Counted from the first letter of the stretch, positions 9,637 to 22,621 are shown. The stretch: DNA of 64,000 nucleotides from Sphingomonas limnosediminicola (GCF_039537965.1 NZ_BAABBM010000001.1:2455501-2519500); one strand, 5' to 3'. Program-made: numbers and translations. Notes: generated from the sequence alone by a model not told the origin.

Positions 9637-12438
9637 TTGAACGACTTCGTCGGAATGGTTGAGCACGAAGCGGGCCCGAGCTGGGAACGGCCGAACTGGC
9701 CGGTGGAGGAGCTCGATGACCTGAACCTCGGCCTCGACCCGACGCAGGCGACAATCGAGAAGGTTCGCGCCGCGGTCACCGAGCGCGCCGCGCAGACCAC
9801 CAGCGATCCACAGGCGATCCGCCGCGCCGCCGAGGACAGCATCCGCGCAATGATGCTGATCCGAACCTACCGCGTGCGCGGCCACCTTGCCGCCGACCTC
9901 GATCCGCTCGGCCTCACCAAGCGCGAAATCCCGGCCGATTTAACGCCGGCCTATCACGGCTTCACCGACGCCGACCTCGACCGGCCGATCTGGACCTGCG
10001 GTGTGCTCGGCTTCGAGCAGGCAACCGTGCGCGAGATCGTCAGTGTGCTGCGTGCCAATTACTGCGGCCACGTCGGCCTCGAATACATGCACATCAACGA
10101 GGTGGAGGAGCGCCGCTTCCTGCAGGAGCGGATGGAGGGAAAGGACGCCGAAATCCACTTCACGCCTGAGGGCAAGCAGTCGATCCTGGCCAAGGTCATC
10201 CACGCCGAGCAGTGGGAAAAATTCCTCGCCAAGAAATATGTTGGCACCAAGCGCTTCGGCCTCGACGGCGGCGAGAGCGCGGTTCCGGCGCTCGAAGCGG
10301 TGATCAAATACGGCGGCCAGATGGGCGTCACCGAGATAGACGTCGGCATGGCGCACCGAGGCCGCCTCAACATCCTGTCGAACGTCATGGGCAAGCCCGC
10401 CAAAGCGATCTTCCACGAATTTGCGGGCGGCGCGACCAATCCGGCGGACGTCGGCGGTTCGGGCGACGTGAAATACCACCTCGGCACCTCGTCGGACCGT
10501 GAGTTCGACGGCAACAAGGTCCACCTGTCCCTGCTGCCGAATCCATCCCACCTCGAAGCGGTCGATCCGGTCGTGCTCGGCAAGGCGCGTGCCTCGCAGA
10601 CGGTCAAGGGCGATGTCGAGGGCGACACCGTTCTTCCGATCCTGCTCCACGGCGACGCGGCCTTCGCGGGCCAGGGCGTGGTGTGGGAATGCCTCAGCTT
10701 TTCCGGCCTGCCCGGCTACGCCACCGGCGGCACTATCCATTTCATCATCAACAACCAGGTCGGCTTCACGACCAGCCCGCAGTTCGCGCGCTCATCGCCC
10801 TATCCTTCGGACGTCGCCAAGGGCATCCAGGCGCCGATCCTGCACGTCAACGGCGACGATCCGGAAGCGGTGACCTTCTGCTGCAAGCTCGCGATCGAGT
10901 TCCGGCAGGCATTCAACCGCGACATCGTGATCGACATGTGGTGCTACCGCCGCTTCGGCCACAATGAGGGCGATGAGCCGAGCTTCACGCAGCCGCTTAT
11001 GTACGCCGCGATCAAGCAGCATCCGCCGATCAGCCAAATTTACGCCAAGCGCCTGATTTCCGAAGGCGTGATCGACCAGGCGTGGATCGAGGGCACGACC
11101 AACGAATATCTCGGTCACCTCGAGGAGGACTTCCAGTCGGCGGTTTCCTACGCGCCGAACAAAGCCGACTGGTTCGAAGGGCGCTGGGCGGGCCTGGGCC
11201 GGCCCGACGAGCCGGAACTAGGCCGCCGCAACATTCCGACGGCGATCAGTGACGATGAGATGCGCCAGCTCGGTTCCGTGCTGACCACGGTTCCCGAAGG
11301 GTTCACCGTCCACAAGACGCTGCAACGCATCCTCGATGCGAAGAAAACGATGTTCGATACCGGCCAGGGCTTTGACTGGGCCACCGCCGAAGCGCTCGCG
11401 TTCGGCAGCCTGATAGCTGACGGCCAGGGCGTTCGCCTGTCCGGCCAGGACAGCGGCCGCGGCACGTTCAGCCAGCGCCACGCCGTCTGGGTCGATCAGC
11501 AGACGGGCGCGAAGTACATTCCGCTGTGCCATGTGGACGGCGGTCGTTTCGAGGTCCGCGACAGTCCGCTCAGCGAATTCGGCGTGCTTGGCTTTGAATA
11601 TGGCTACTCGCTCGCCGACCCGCAGACCTTGGTGCTGTGGGAAGGGCAGTTCGGCGACTTCGCCAACGGCGCGCAAAGCATCATCGACCAGTTTATTGCG
11701 GCCGGCGAAGCTAAGTGGCTGCGCGCCAGCGGCCTTGTCATGCTGCTGCCGCACGGGTTCGAAGGGCAGGGGCCGGAGCATTCGTCGGCACGCCTGGAGC
11801 GCTACTTGCAGCTTTGCGCCGGCGACAACATGCAGGTCGCGAACTGCACGACGCCGGCGAACTATTTCCACATCCTCCGGCGGCAGATGCGGCGCGATTT
11901 CCGCAAGCCGCTCATCATGATGACGCCCAAGTCGCTGCTTCGGCACAAGCTTGCCATGTCCACCTTCGCCGACTTCACCGGCGAGAGTCATTTCCGGCGC
12001 ATCGTCTCCGACCTCAACCCGCCGGCCGAAGGGCAGACGCGGCGGCTGGTGCTTTGCTCGGGCAAGCTCGCTTATGAGCTGATGGAAGCGCGCGACGCGG
12101 GCGGCGACACGTCGACCGAGATCATGCGAATCGAGCAGCTTTATCCGTTCCCGTCGGAGCCTTTGGTCAAGCGCCTCAAGGCGATGCCGAGCCTCGCGGA
12201 GCTGATCTGGGCGCAGGAAGAGCCGAAGAACAACGGCGCATGGTTCTTCGTCCAGCCATTGCTTGAAACTTGCCTCGCCGACGCGGGTTTCGATGGCATG
12301 CGTCCGCAATACGCCGGCCGCGACGCGAGCGCGTCGCCCGCGACCGGCCTCGCCAAACGCCACGCGGCAGAGCAGGCGGCCTTGATTGCCGCCGCGCTCG
12401 GCCATAGCAGCCGCGCAGACGCTGTTGCGGCGCAATAA
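9637..12438 (+). CDS. sucA: 2-oxoglutarate dehydrogenase E1 component
   Basis: A 933-residue thiamine-diphosphate enzyme that decarboxylates 2-oxoglutarate and passes the succinyl group to E2. Features: the N-terminal E2-binding segment, GMAHRGRLN (substrate/TPP site), GDAAFAGQG with INNQVGFTT (TPP-Mg site), FGHNEGDEPSFTQP, and the C-terminal transketolase-like domain with HGFEGQGPEHSSARLER. Start is TTG at 9637, six bases after GGAGAG; there is no ATG nearby that keeps the N-terminal segment. It sits 20 bases after sucD and ahead of sucB. Confidence 0.96.
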   Translation: MNDFVGMVEHEAGPSWERPNWPVEELDDLNLGLDPTQATIEKVRAAVTERAAQTTSDPQAIRRAAEDSIRAMMLIRTYRVRGHLAADLDPLGLTKREIPADLTPAYHGFTDADLDRPIWTCGVLGFEQATVREIVSVLRANYCGHVGLEYMHINEVEERRFLQERMEGKDAEIHFTPEGKQSILAKVIHAEQWEKFLAKKYVGTKRFGLDGGESAVPALEAVIKYGGQMGVTEIDVGMAHRGRLNILSNVMGKPAKAIFHEFAGGATNPADVGGSGDVKYHLGTSSDREFDGNKVHLSLLPNPSHLEAVDPVVLGKARASQTVKGDVEGDTVLPILLHGDAAFAGQGVVWECLSFSGLPGYATGGTIHFIINNQVGFTTSPQFARSSPYPSDVAKGIQAPILHVNGDDPEAVTFCCKLAIEFRQAFNRDIVIDMWCYRRFGHNEGDEPSFTQPLMYAAIKQHPPISQIYAKRLISEGVIDQAWIEGTTNEYLGHLEEDFQSAVSYAPNKADWFEGRWAGLGRPDEPELGRRNIPTAISDDEMRQLGSVLTTVPEGFTVHKTLQRILDAKKTMFDTGQGFDWATAEALAFGSLIADGQGVRLSGQDSGRGTFSQRHAVWVDQQTGAKYIPLCHVDGGRFEVRDSPLSEFGVLGFEYGYSLADPQTLVLWEGQFGDFANGAQSIIDQFIAAGEAKWLRASGLVMLLPHGFEGQGPEHSSARLERYLQLCAGDNMQVANCTTPANYFHILRRQMRRDFRKPLIMMTPKSLLRHKLAMSTFADFTGESHFRRIVSDLNPPAEGQTRRLVLCSGKLAYELMEARDAGGDTSTEIMRIEQLYPFPSEPLVKRLKAMPSLAELIWAQEEPKNNGAWFFVQPLLETCLADAGFDGMRPQYAGRDASASPATGLAKRHAAEQAALIAAALGHSSRADAVAAQ

Positions 12439-12447
12439 AGGGTAATC

Positions 12448-13755
<1,308 letters not shown>

Positions 13756-13764
13756 GGACCAAAC

Positions 13765-15159
<1,395 letters not shown>

Positions 15160-15173
15160 TGTAGGGCTTCGCG

Positions 15174-15893
15174 ATGGCGAAGCTTCATGACGAATGGCAG
15201 GTCCTTCCGCACGGTACGCTCCGTGAGGTCGCGCCCGGCATATTGACGGTTGTCGGACAGATCCCGATGCCGCTCGGCAAATTCCCGCGGCGAATGACGG
15301 TGGTGGCGATCGGCGACGGCCGAACCGCGATCTTCTCGCCGATCCCGCTCAATGAAGCGGGAATGGCGCAGGTTGAAAAGCTGGGCGAACCGGCGTTCCT
15401 GATCGTGCCCAATGGCGGACACCGGCTCGACCTCCGGCCGTTTCACAAGCGCTACCCGAAGGCGAAGATCGTCACCGCGCCGGGCTCCAAGGAAAAGGTC
15501 GAAGAAGCCGCAAAGCCGGTCCAGACCCGCGCCAATCTGGGCGACCGAGCGCGCATCTTCACCCTCGCTGGCTGCGAGGAGATAGAGCTGGCGATGATTG
15601 TACTCGATGAGTCGGGCGGCACGACGCTGATCACCAACGATGTTATTGGCAATGTGGCCCATCCCAAAGGAATCGGCGCCAAAATCATGTTGCGCCTGAT
15701 GGGTTTCGGGCCAAAGCCGCGCATCACCGTCGCGGCCAAGCGCTTCTTCATCAAGGACAAGCGCTCGCTCGCCGCACAGCTGCGCGAATGGTCGAAGATC
15801 GAAAGCCTGGTGCGCCTCATTCCCTCGCACGGCGACATCATCGACCGCCCGGCGCCCTTGCTGAACCGGCTCGCCGACAGCCTGATGAAATAG
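15174..15893 (+). CDS. DUF4336-like protein (metallo-beta-lactamase-like fold), function unknown
   Basis: A 239-residue soluble protein. It has the pattern of the DUF4336 family: an N-terminal beta-rich part, IVPNGGHRLDLRPF, and a late IPSHGDII segment resembling the last metal-ligand loop of metallo-beta-lactamase folds, but the HxHxDH signature is absent (NGGHRLD instead), so catalysis by a di-zinc site is doubtful. It begins 14 bases after lpd and could be read on the same transcript. No pathway can be assigned. Confidence 0.7.
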   Translation: MAKLHDEWQVLPHGTLREVAPGILTVVGQIPMPLGKFPRRMTVVAIGDGRTAIFSPIPLNEAGMAQVEKLGEPAFLIVPNGGHRLDLRPFHKRYPKAKIVTAPGSKEKVEEAAKPVQTRANLGDRARIFTLAGCEEIELAMIVLDESGGTTLITNDVIGNVAHPKGIGAKIMLRLMGFGPKPRITVAAKRFFIKDKRSLAAQLREWSKIESLVRLIPSHGDIIDRPAPLLNRLADSLMK

Positions 15894-15934
15894 CGCCGAC
15901 CGCAGTTTCACGCGCTCTGTGCTATGACACGGCC

Positions 15935-16405
15935 ATGCTGGTCGGTCTCCTCATCGCCGCGCAGACGGTCGCCTCGCCGCCGACCCTGGCACCGTTCAAG
16001 CCTTTCGTCGGCAGCTGCTGGCGCGCCTCCTTCAGCGCGACCACGACCGATACTCATTGCTTCGAGCCGATCTATGGCGGCGCCCACGTGCGCGACCGGC
16101 ACGAGGTGAAGGATCAGGGTAAAATCGTTTACGCCGGCGAGACCATCTACAGCGCCGACGGCCCGGACCTGGTGTTTACCTACGTCAACTCGATGGGCGG
16201 TGTCGGGCAGGGTAAGGTCGGCTCGGCGGGCAAGTTGCTCGGCTTTACCGGCACCATGCGCGCCTCGCCCGACAAGCCGGAACAGCAAATCGATACCGAA
16301 TGGCGCGTTGTCGACGCCGACCATTATAAGGTGCGGTCGCTGGTGAAGACGAAGGCAGGCGAGCTACCGCCCACCTTGACGTTCATCCGCGTAAAGGCAC
16401 GCTAG
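15935..16405 (+). CDS. Small secreted protein, lipocalin/DUF1579-like pattern, function unknown
   Basis: A 156-residue protein. The start at 15935 gives a short hydrophobic leader (MLVGLLIAAQTVASPP) that could be a signal peptide. The mature part opens FKPFVGSCWRASF and contains alternating beta-strand-like segments (YAGETIYSADGPDLVFTYVNSMGG, TEWRVVDADHYKVRSLV), the rhythm seen in small lipocalin-like or DUF1579-like barrels. Two cysteines (GSCWR, THCFE) may pair. Its stop codon directly abuts the stop of the convergent sppA gene at 16406. Confidence 0.65.
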   Translation: MLVGLLIAAQTVASPPTLAPFKPFVGSCWRASFSATTTDTHCFEPIYGGAHVRDRHEVKDQGKIVYAGETIYSADGPDLVFTYVNSMGGVGQGKVGSAGKLLGFTGTMRASPDKPEQQIDTEWRVVDADHYKVRSLVKTKAGELPPTLTFIRVKAR

Positions 16406-18265
16406 TTACTTCAGCCAGGCGACCAGCATCTCCAGCAGGCTCATGTCGCGCTTGTCGACCTGGGCTGGCGCTGTCGACGGGCAATCAAGGCAACGCGCCT
16501 GGATGCTCGGGCCTGACAGGATCGAACGGACTTCCGCCATTGCGGTCGCGAGCTGCTGCTGCGGCTGACCGGCCATGATCGCGAAGGCGTCGGCTGGCGC
16601 ATTCGCGTCGTCGTCATTGTCCGCGAACGCGTCGAGCAACTGATCGCGATAGGTCCGGGGTTGCTCGAGGTAGCGCAGGCCGCGCTGGTCCTCCCCAAGT
16701 CCGGCAAGCTGCGCCGCCTTGGCAATCGCCTCGTCCATGCCGCCGAAGCCGTCGACGAGGCCCAGCTGATGCGCGGTGCCGCCGTCCCACACGCGGCCCT
16801 GCGCGATCTGGTCGACCTGCTGCGGCGTCTTGTGCCGCGACTGGGCGACGATCGAGAGGAAGCGCGCGTACATCGCGTTCACGCCAGACTGGATCATCTG
16901 GTTTGCTTCGGGCGAGGGGCCTTTCAGCAAATCGGGCTCGCCTGACAGCGGCGTCGTCTTCACGCCATCCGCGCCAACCCCCAGCTTCTGCAGTGTGCCT
17001 TGAAAGCTCGGCAGGACGCCGAATACGCCGATCGAGCCGGTGATGGTGGAAGGCTCGGCGTAGATATAGTTGGCCGGCGTCGATACCCAGTAACCGCCGG
17101 ACGCCGCGACATTGCCCATCGACACCACGACCGGGATCTTACGCGCGCGCGCTTCGAGCAGCGCCTGCCGGATCTGCTCGGACGCAGTGACCGAACCGCC
17201 AGGGCTGTCGACGCGGACGACAAGCGCCTTCACGTCATATTTGCGGATGCCGTCGAGGATCTGCTTGGCGATCGTGTCGCCGCCGGCGTTGCCCGCCGCG
17301 CCCTTCCCGTCGACGATCATGCCGGCGACGGTGACGACGCCGATCGGGCCCTTCGGCCGACGGTCGACCTTGTCCGCGAAGTAGGCAGCGGGCGAAATGC
17401 GGTTGAACCCGCGCGGATCGCCCGACTTGCTTCCGCCCAGCTGCGCCAGTCGCCGCTCGAACGCGTTGCGGTCGCCGACCTTGTCGACCAGCCCGTTCAT
17501 CACGGCGGCCTTGGCCATGTCGCCGCCCGCGGCAGCGATCGCGCCGTTCATGTTCTGCAGGAAGACGTCGACGTTTGCCTTGGGGCGAGCGCGCTTGATG
17601 CCCTCGCGCCAGTCTTCGAGCTCCGCCGTGTCGAGCGCCATGTAGTTCTCGCGAGCTTCCGGCGACATGTCGTTGCGGATGTAGGGCTCGACCGCCGACT
17701 TGTAGGTGCCGACGCGATAGACGTTGGCGGTGACGCCCAGCTTGTCGAGCAGGCCCTTGTAGTAAAGGTTCGACCCACCCGGACCGGCGACCAGCACCGC
17801 GCCCAGCGGGTTCAGCCACACTTCCGAAGCCGCGGCGGCAAGCTGGTAGCTGTCGTTGGTATAGCCGGTCGCATAAGCGATCACCGGCTTGCCCGAATCC
17901 CGCACGCGACGGATGGCGTCGGCAAGATCGCCCATCGACGTCTGGCCACCGCCGGTGAAGCTGTCGAGGTCGAGCGCAACCGCCTTCACGCGATCGTCGT
18001 CCTTGGCCTGGTTCAGCGCGACGACCAGGTCGCGGAGACGGAATTGGTCAGGACGCGCGCCGCTGAACACGTCGGCCCAGCTGGCCCGCGACGGCTGCTC
18101 GACGACGCTGCCCTTGAGGTCGAGGTCGAGGACGCCGTCCTTCACCGGCGCCGGCCGGACCGACAGGCTGGCGTAAAGCAAGCCGAAGAACAGCAGCAGT
18201 ATCAGCAGGACCAAGGCGTCCTTAATCCCGACCAGCAACTTCCAGATTGCGCGCGCGAATTTCAT
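16406..18265 (-). CDS. sppA: Signal peptide peptidase SppA, long (67K) type
   Basis: A 619-residue S49 family membrane protease that degrades leftover signal peptides. One N-terminal transmembrane segment (LVLLILLLFFGLLYASL, about 17-33) anchors two tandem S49 domains. The catalytic lysine lies in the first domain (VGTYKSAVEPY) and the nucleophilic serine in the second (NVAASGGYW, followed by the ITGSIG motif), as expected for the long form. The C-terminus holds a CLDC pair. Divergent from the MATE gene; 122 bases separate the starts. Confidence 0.94.
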   Translation of the reverse strand: MKFARAIWKLLVGIKDALVLLILLLFFGLLYASLSVRPAPVKDGVLDLDLKGSVVEQPSRASWADVFSGARPDQFRLRDLVVALNQAKDDDRVKAVALDLDSFTGGGQTSMGDLADAIRRVRDSGKPVIAYATGYTNDSYQLAAAASEVWLNPLGAVLVAGPGGSNLYYKGLLDKLGVTANVYRVGTYKSAVEPYIRNDMSPEARENYMALDTAELEDWREGIKRARPKANVDVFLQNMNGAIAAAGGDMAKAAVMNGLVDKVGDRNAFERRLAQLGGSKSGDPRGFNRISPAAYFADKVDRRPKGPIGVVTVAGMIVDGKGAAGNAGGDTIAKQILDGIRKYDVKALVVRVDSPGGSVTASEQIRQALLEARARKIPVVVSMGNVAASGGYWVSTPANYIYAEPSTITGSIGVFGVLPSFQGTLQKLGVGADGVKTTPLSGEPDLLKGPSPEANQMIQSGVNAMYARFLSIVAQSRHKTPQQVDQIAQGRVWDGGTAHQLGLVDGFGGMDEAIAKAAQLAGLGEDQRGLRYLEQPRTYRDQLLDAFADNDDDANAPADAFAIMAGQPQQQLATAMAEVRSILSGPSIQARCLDCPSTAPAQVDKRDMSLLEMLVAWLK

Positions 18266-18387
18266 CTTCAGGCCTTTATTCGTTCGGGCGTGTTGCTAGC
18301 GTAGAACGCCCGCCAATGCGAGCGGCGCTGAATGGCTTGTCTCGTTCCTTCATTGCTTCCGCGCATTCCTACGGCAATGGGGTTTCG

Positions 18388-19788
18388 ATGGACGCGGCGG
18401 GCATCTCTACGAGCGAACCGGCAGGTGCATGGCGCGAAGAGCTTCGCGCGACGCTGTCGCTCGCCTGGCCTTTGATCCTTGCTAACGTTACGCAACAGGT
18501 CATTCAGGCGACCGACGTGCTTCTCATGGGCCGTCTGGGCTCGACCCCGCTTGCGGCCGCGACGTTGGCGCTGAACATGACGTTCACCTTCAACGTGCTG
18601 TTGCTGGGCCTACTGATCGCGTCGTCGCCGATGATGGCGACTGCGCTTGGCCAGCGGTCGAATGCGGTCCGCGACGTGCGCCGGACATTCCGCGCGGGCC
18701 TGTGGCTGCTGATCATCGGACTGCCGCCCTATTGGCTTATACTGTGGAACGTCGGCACGCTGATGCGCTGGCTGGGGCAGGCGCCGGAGTTGGCCGAGCA
18801 AGGCCAGACGTTCCTGAGGGCATACATGTGGTGCACAGCGCCTTGGCTCCTCTTCCAGCTTCTTCGCAACTTCGTCGCCGCGCTGGAGCGGCCGCGGATT
18901 GTGCTGTGGCTCAGCCTCGGCGGTATCGCGCTCAATGCGCTGCTCAGTTGGTCGCTGATCTTCGGCCATTTCGGCTTGCCCGCCCTTGGGCTGGTGGGAG
19001 GCGGCGTCGGCAGCACGATTACCTGGGTTGCCTTGTGCGGTGCCCTGATCGTCGTCGTCCGGCGCGATCGCCAATTCCGGCGTTTCCATCTATTCGGCAA
19101 TTGGTGGCGGTTCGACGGCCAGCGAACTCTTGCAATGACAAAGCTGGGCGGTCCGATCGGCATCACCATGGCGCTGGAAATGGGCGTGTTCGCGCTCGCG
19201 GCCTATTTCATGGGCTGGATCGGCGCTCCCGCCGTCGCGGCCCATGCCGTAGCCCTGCAGATTGCAGCCCTGACCTTCATGGTACCGCTCGGCCTCGGCC
19301 AGGCCGCAACCGTGCGGGTCGGATTGGCTCTGGGCCGCAAGGACGAGGCCGGCATTACCCGAGCCGGCTGGACGGCCTGGATCATGGGTGTCGGCTTCAT
19401 GGGGTCCATGGCGCTGGTCATGTGGGCGGTCCCGCACTGGATGGTGACGTTGTTCCTCGCCGACGTCGCGGCCAACGCGTTGACGATCGAACTCGCCATT
19501 AGCTTCCTCAAGGTCGCGGCGGCTTTTCAGCTGGTAGACGGGGCACAGGTCATCGGCGCCGGCATGCTCCGCGGGCTGCACGACACGCGCTGGCCGTTGT
19601 TCTTCGCCTTGTTCGGCTATTGGGGCGTCGGGCTCGGCATCGGCTCCTGGCTGGCCTTCGGGGCCGATTGGAAGGGAGTCGGCATTTGGGTCGGGCTCGC
19701 AAGCGGCCTCGCCGTGGTTGCCGTCCTGATGCTCGCGCGCTGGAACCTCAGGGACCGGATCGGCCTGACCCGCCTCGCGCACGACTGA
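18388..19788 (+). CDS. MATE family efflux transporter (NorM-like)
   Basis: A 466-residue inner-membrane protein with twelve predicted hydrophobic segments in two similar halves, as in cation-coupled multidrug exporters of the MATE family. Diagnostic pieces are the N-terminal LAWPLILANVTQQVIQATD and the GQAATVRVG segment of the second half. The ATG at 18388 is chosen because upstream in-frame sequence is hydrophilic and reaches into the sppA promoter region. Substrates cannot be predicted. It ends 133 bases before groES. Confidence 0.9.
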   Translation: MDAAGISTSEPAGAWREELRATLSLAWPLILANVTQQVIQATDVLLMGRLGSTPLAAATLALNMTFTFNVLLLGLLIASSPMMATALGQRSNAVRDVRRTFRAGLWLLIIGLPPYWLILWNVGTLMRWLGQAPELAEQGQTFLRAYMWCTAPWLLFQLLRNFVAALERPRIVLWLSLGGIALNALLSWSLIFGHFGLPALGLVGGGVGSTITWVALCGALIVVVRRDRQFRRFHLFGNWWRFDGQRTLAMTKLGGPIGITMALEMGVFALAAYFMGWIGAPAVAAHAVALQIAALTFMVPLGLGQAATVRVGLALGRKDEAGITRAGWTAWIMGVGFMGSMALVMWAVPHWMVTLFLADVAANALTIELAISFLKVAAAFQLVDGAQVIGAGMLRGLHDTRWPLFFALFGYWGVGLGIGSWLAFGADWKGVGIWVGLASGLAVVAVLMLARWNLRDRIGLTRLAHD

Positions 19789-19812
19789 AAACAAAAGCAT
19801 TGCCGCCGCCTG

Positions 19813-19841
19813 TTGACAGTTGAACGGCGCGCAACCACATG
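19813..19841 (+). promoter_or_regulatory. Candidate groESL promoter
   Basis: TTGACA at 19813-19818 is a perfect -35 hexamer; 17 bases later CACATG (19836-19841) is a weak -10. A heat-shock sigma (RpoH) alternative, TTGAAC..CCCCAT (19820-19849), overlaps it. The CIRCE operator follows directly. Confidence 0.55.
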
Positions 19842-19851
19842 CGCCCCATCG

Positions 19852-19878
19852 CTGGCACTCTCATCCGGTGAGTGCCAA
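19852..19878 (+). promoter_or_regulatory. CIRCE operator (HrcA binding site) of groESL
   Basis: Inverted repeat TGGCACTC - nine bases - GAGTGCCA, matching the CIRCE consensus TTAGCACTC-N9-GAGTGCTAA in spacing and in all but three outer positions. It lies 43 bases before the groES start, between the predicted promoter and the gene, the usual place for HrcA repression. hrcA itself is not in the window. Confidence 0.92.
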
Positions 19879-19920
19879 CGGCAAGTTCAACCTTTAGAAT
19901 TGAAAGAGGGGGTTAGACCC

Positions 19921-20208
19921 ATGGGTTTCAGGCCGCTTCATGATCGCGTTCTCGTCCGCCGGGTCGAGGCCGACGCAAAGACTGCCGGCGGGATCATCAT
20001 CCCGGACACGGCGAAGGAAAAGCCGCAGGAAGGCGAAGTCGTCGCCGTCGGAGGTGGCGCCAAGAGCGAAGAAGGCAAGGTCACGCCGCTGGACGTCAAG
20101 GCCGGCGACAAGATCCTGTTTGGCAAGTGGTCGGGCACCGAAGTGAAAATCGACGGTGAAGACCTCATCATCATGAAGGAAAGCGACATCCTCGGGATCG
20201 TCGGCTGA
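19921..20208 (+). CDS. groES: Co-chaperonin GroES
   Basis: A 95-residue 10-kDa chaperonin that caps the GroEL ring. The start [14 protein letters not shown] at 19921 follows GAGGGGG, and the mobile loop ([20 protein letters not shown], about 15-34) and the C-terminal KESDILGIV strand are complete. Regulated with groEL through the upstream CIRCE element. Confidence 0.97.
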   Translation: MGFRPLHDRVLVRRVEADAKTAGGIIIPDTAKEKPQEGEVVAVGGGAKSEEGKVTPLDVKAGDKILFGKWSGTEVKIDGEDLIIMKESDILGIVG

Positions 20209-20253
20209 CCTTGCGCGGCGCGCTTAGGGTCACACCAAACGTGCCGCTCTCCA

Positions 20254-20271
20254 TGACTTTAGTGACTTTAG
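20254..20271 (+). repeat. Nine-base tandem repeat in the groES-groEL spacer
   Basis: TGACTTTAG occurs twice without interruption (20254-20262, 20263-20271) in the 84-base spacer, 22 bases before the groEL start. Probably a small slippage duplication. Confidence 0.8.
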
Positions 20272-21927
<1,656 letters not shown>

Positions 21928-21936
21928 GTCCTCAGC

Positions 21937-22113
21937 CTAGTCTGAATTGTTTGAAGGGCCGGTGGAGCGATCCGCCGGCCCTTCTTCATTGGCGGCGGCG
22001 TCGAGCATGTTCTCGGCTTCGTTCAGCTGAGCGGCTTGCTCAGCGGTCGGCCCTTGGGGCTGCTCCTTCCCGCAGGCGGCGAGAATCAGGAACAGCGGAA
22101 CGATCCTTCTCAT
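21937..22113 (-). CDS. Small putative lipoprotein, function unknown
   Basis: A 58-residue reading frame: MRRIVPLFLILAACGKEQ carries a hydrophobic leader and a lipobox (LAAC, Cys about 14), then a short acidic Gln/Asn/Glu-rich tail. An ATG at 22143 would add ten residues but lies inside a 12-base palindrome. Its 3' end overlaps the groEL terminator hairpin on the other strand, so its C-terminus is partly dictated by that structure. The similar neighbour at 22198 supports it as a genuine small envelope protein. Confidence 0.55.
   Translation of the reverse strand: MRRIVPLFLILAACGKEQPQGPTAEQAAQLNEAENMLDAAANEEGPADRSTGPSNNSD
21953..21990 (+). terminator. groEL terminator
   Basis: GAAGGGCCGGTGGA (21953-21966) pairs with TCCGCCGGCCCTTC (21971-21984) over fourteen positions with one G-T wobble and a four-base loop, followed by TTCATT. 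It begins 26 bases after the groEL stop. Confidence 0.8.
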
Positions 22114-22140
22114 TTCGAGCGAAGTACCACTTCGCTCGAA
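22114..22140. repeat. Perfect 12-base inverted repeat with 3-base loop
   Basis: TTCGAGCGAAGT and ACTTCGCTCGAA flank ACC. It lies between the terminator of the 22198-22455 gene and the lipoprotein start at 22113, next to the T-tract. It could be an operator, a second hairpin, or mRNA protection structure. Confidence 0.85.
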
Positions 22141-22143
22141 CAT

Positions 22144-22174
22144 AAAAAAAGGGCCGCCCCGGGGGACGGCCCTT
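22144..22174 (-). terminator. Terminator of the Ala/Asn-rich lipoprotein gene
   Basis: AAGGGCCG (22149-22156) and CGGCCCTT (22167-22174) form the outer stem, extended inside by C/G-rich pairing; on the minus strand the hairpin is followed by seven T (22144-22150). It starts 24 bases after the stop of the upstream gene. Confidence 0.88.
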
Positions 22175-22197
22175 CCAATCTGTCGATTGAGCGAGGC

Positions 22198-22455
22198 TTA
22201 CTTGGCCGCGTTGTCGGCAGCGTTCGAAACCGCGTTCTGCGCGTTCTCGACGGCGTTGCCGGCGTTCGAGACTTCGTTGCCAGCGGCATTCAGCGCGTTG
22301 TCCGCAGCCGTCGTCGCATTCTCTTCGGCGACGTTGACGTCGGTCGCCGCATTGTTCTCAACGGCGGTGTCGTTCGCCGCAGTGTTGTTGTCGGTCTTGG
22401 TGCACGCGGCGAGGCCGAGCGCGACAACCGCAACGGTCAGAGCAAATTTCTTCAT
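22198..22455 (-). CDS. Small Ala/Asn-rich lipoprotein, function unknown
   Basis: An 85-residue protein with a clear lipoprotein signal (MKKFALTVAVVALGLAAC, Cys 18). The mature 67 residues consist almost only of Ala, Asn, Val, Glu, Thr and Asp in short repeats (NAAGNEVSNAGNAVENAQNA) spaced like a helix or coiled coil, reminiscent of entericidin or Lpp-like small envelope proteins but not clearly either. It has its own terminator and lies divergent from the methionine operon. Confidence 0.75.
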   Translation of the reverse strand: MKKFALTVAVVALGLAACTKTDNNTAANDTAVENNAATDVNVAEENATTAADNALNAAGNEVSNAGNAVENAQNAVSNAADNAAK

Positions 22456-22567
22456 GATGCTTCCACTCCCATAAAAACGCCCTGGGGGGCGCCAGCCCAG
22501 CCCGTCAATGCGAGTCGATCAGGCCAGACCTTCGGCCATAGCTGCAATCCCTACTGTCAAACAAGAG

Positions 22568-22573
22568 TATAAT
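22568..22573 (+). promoter_or_regulatory. Candidate -10 element of the methionine operon
   Basis: TATAAT is a perfect -10 hexamer in a locally AT-rich stretch, 54 bases before the GTG start at 22622; no convincing -35 is seen. The 22-base palindrome starts 18 bases downstream, overlapping the expected early transcribed region. Confidence 0.5.
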
Positions 22574-22591
22574 TTCAAACGCCGATTTGAC

Positions 22592-22613
22592 GATATAAAG
22601 ATATCTTTATATC
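22592..22613. promoter_or_regulatory. Perfect 22-bp palindrome: predicted operator of the ArsR-methyltransferase regulator
   Basis: GATATAAAGAT followed by its exact reverse complement, with no spacer. It lies between the TATAAT at 22568 and the GTG start at 22622, only eight bases before that start. ArsR-family dimers bind imperfect palindromes of this length over their own promoters, so this is probably the autoregulatory site controlling the regulator, metF and both metH parts. Confidence 0.8.
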
Positions 22614-22621
22614 CTTATCTG

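Noticed and set aside
11218..12435. A 405-codon minus-strand open frame
   Set aside because: Shadow of sucA; no motif or ribosome site.
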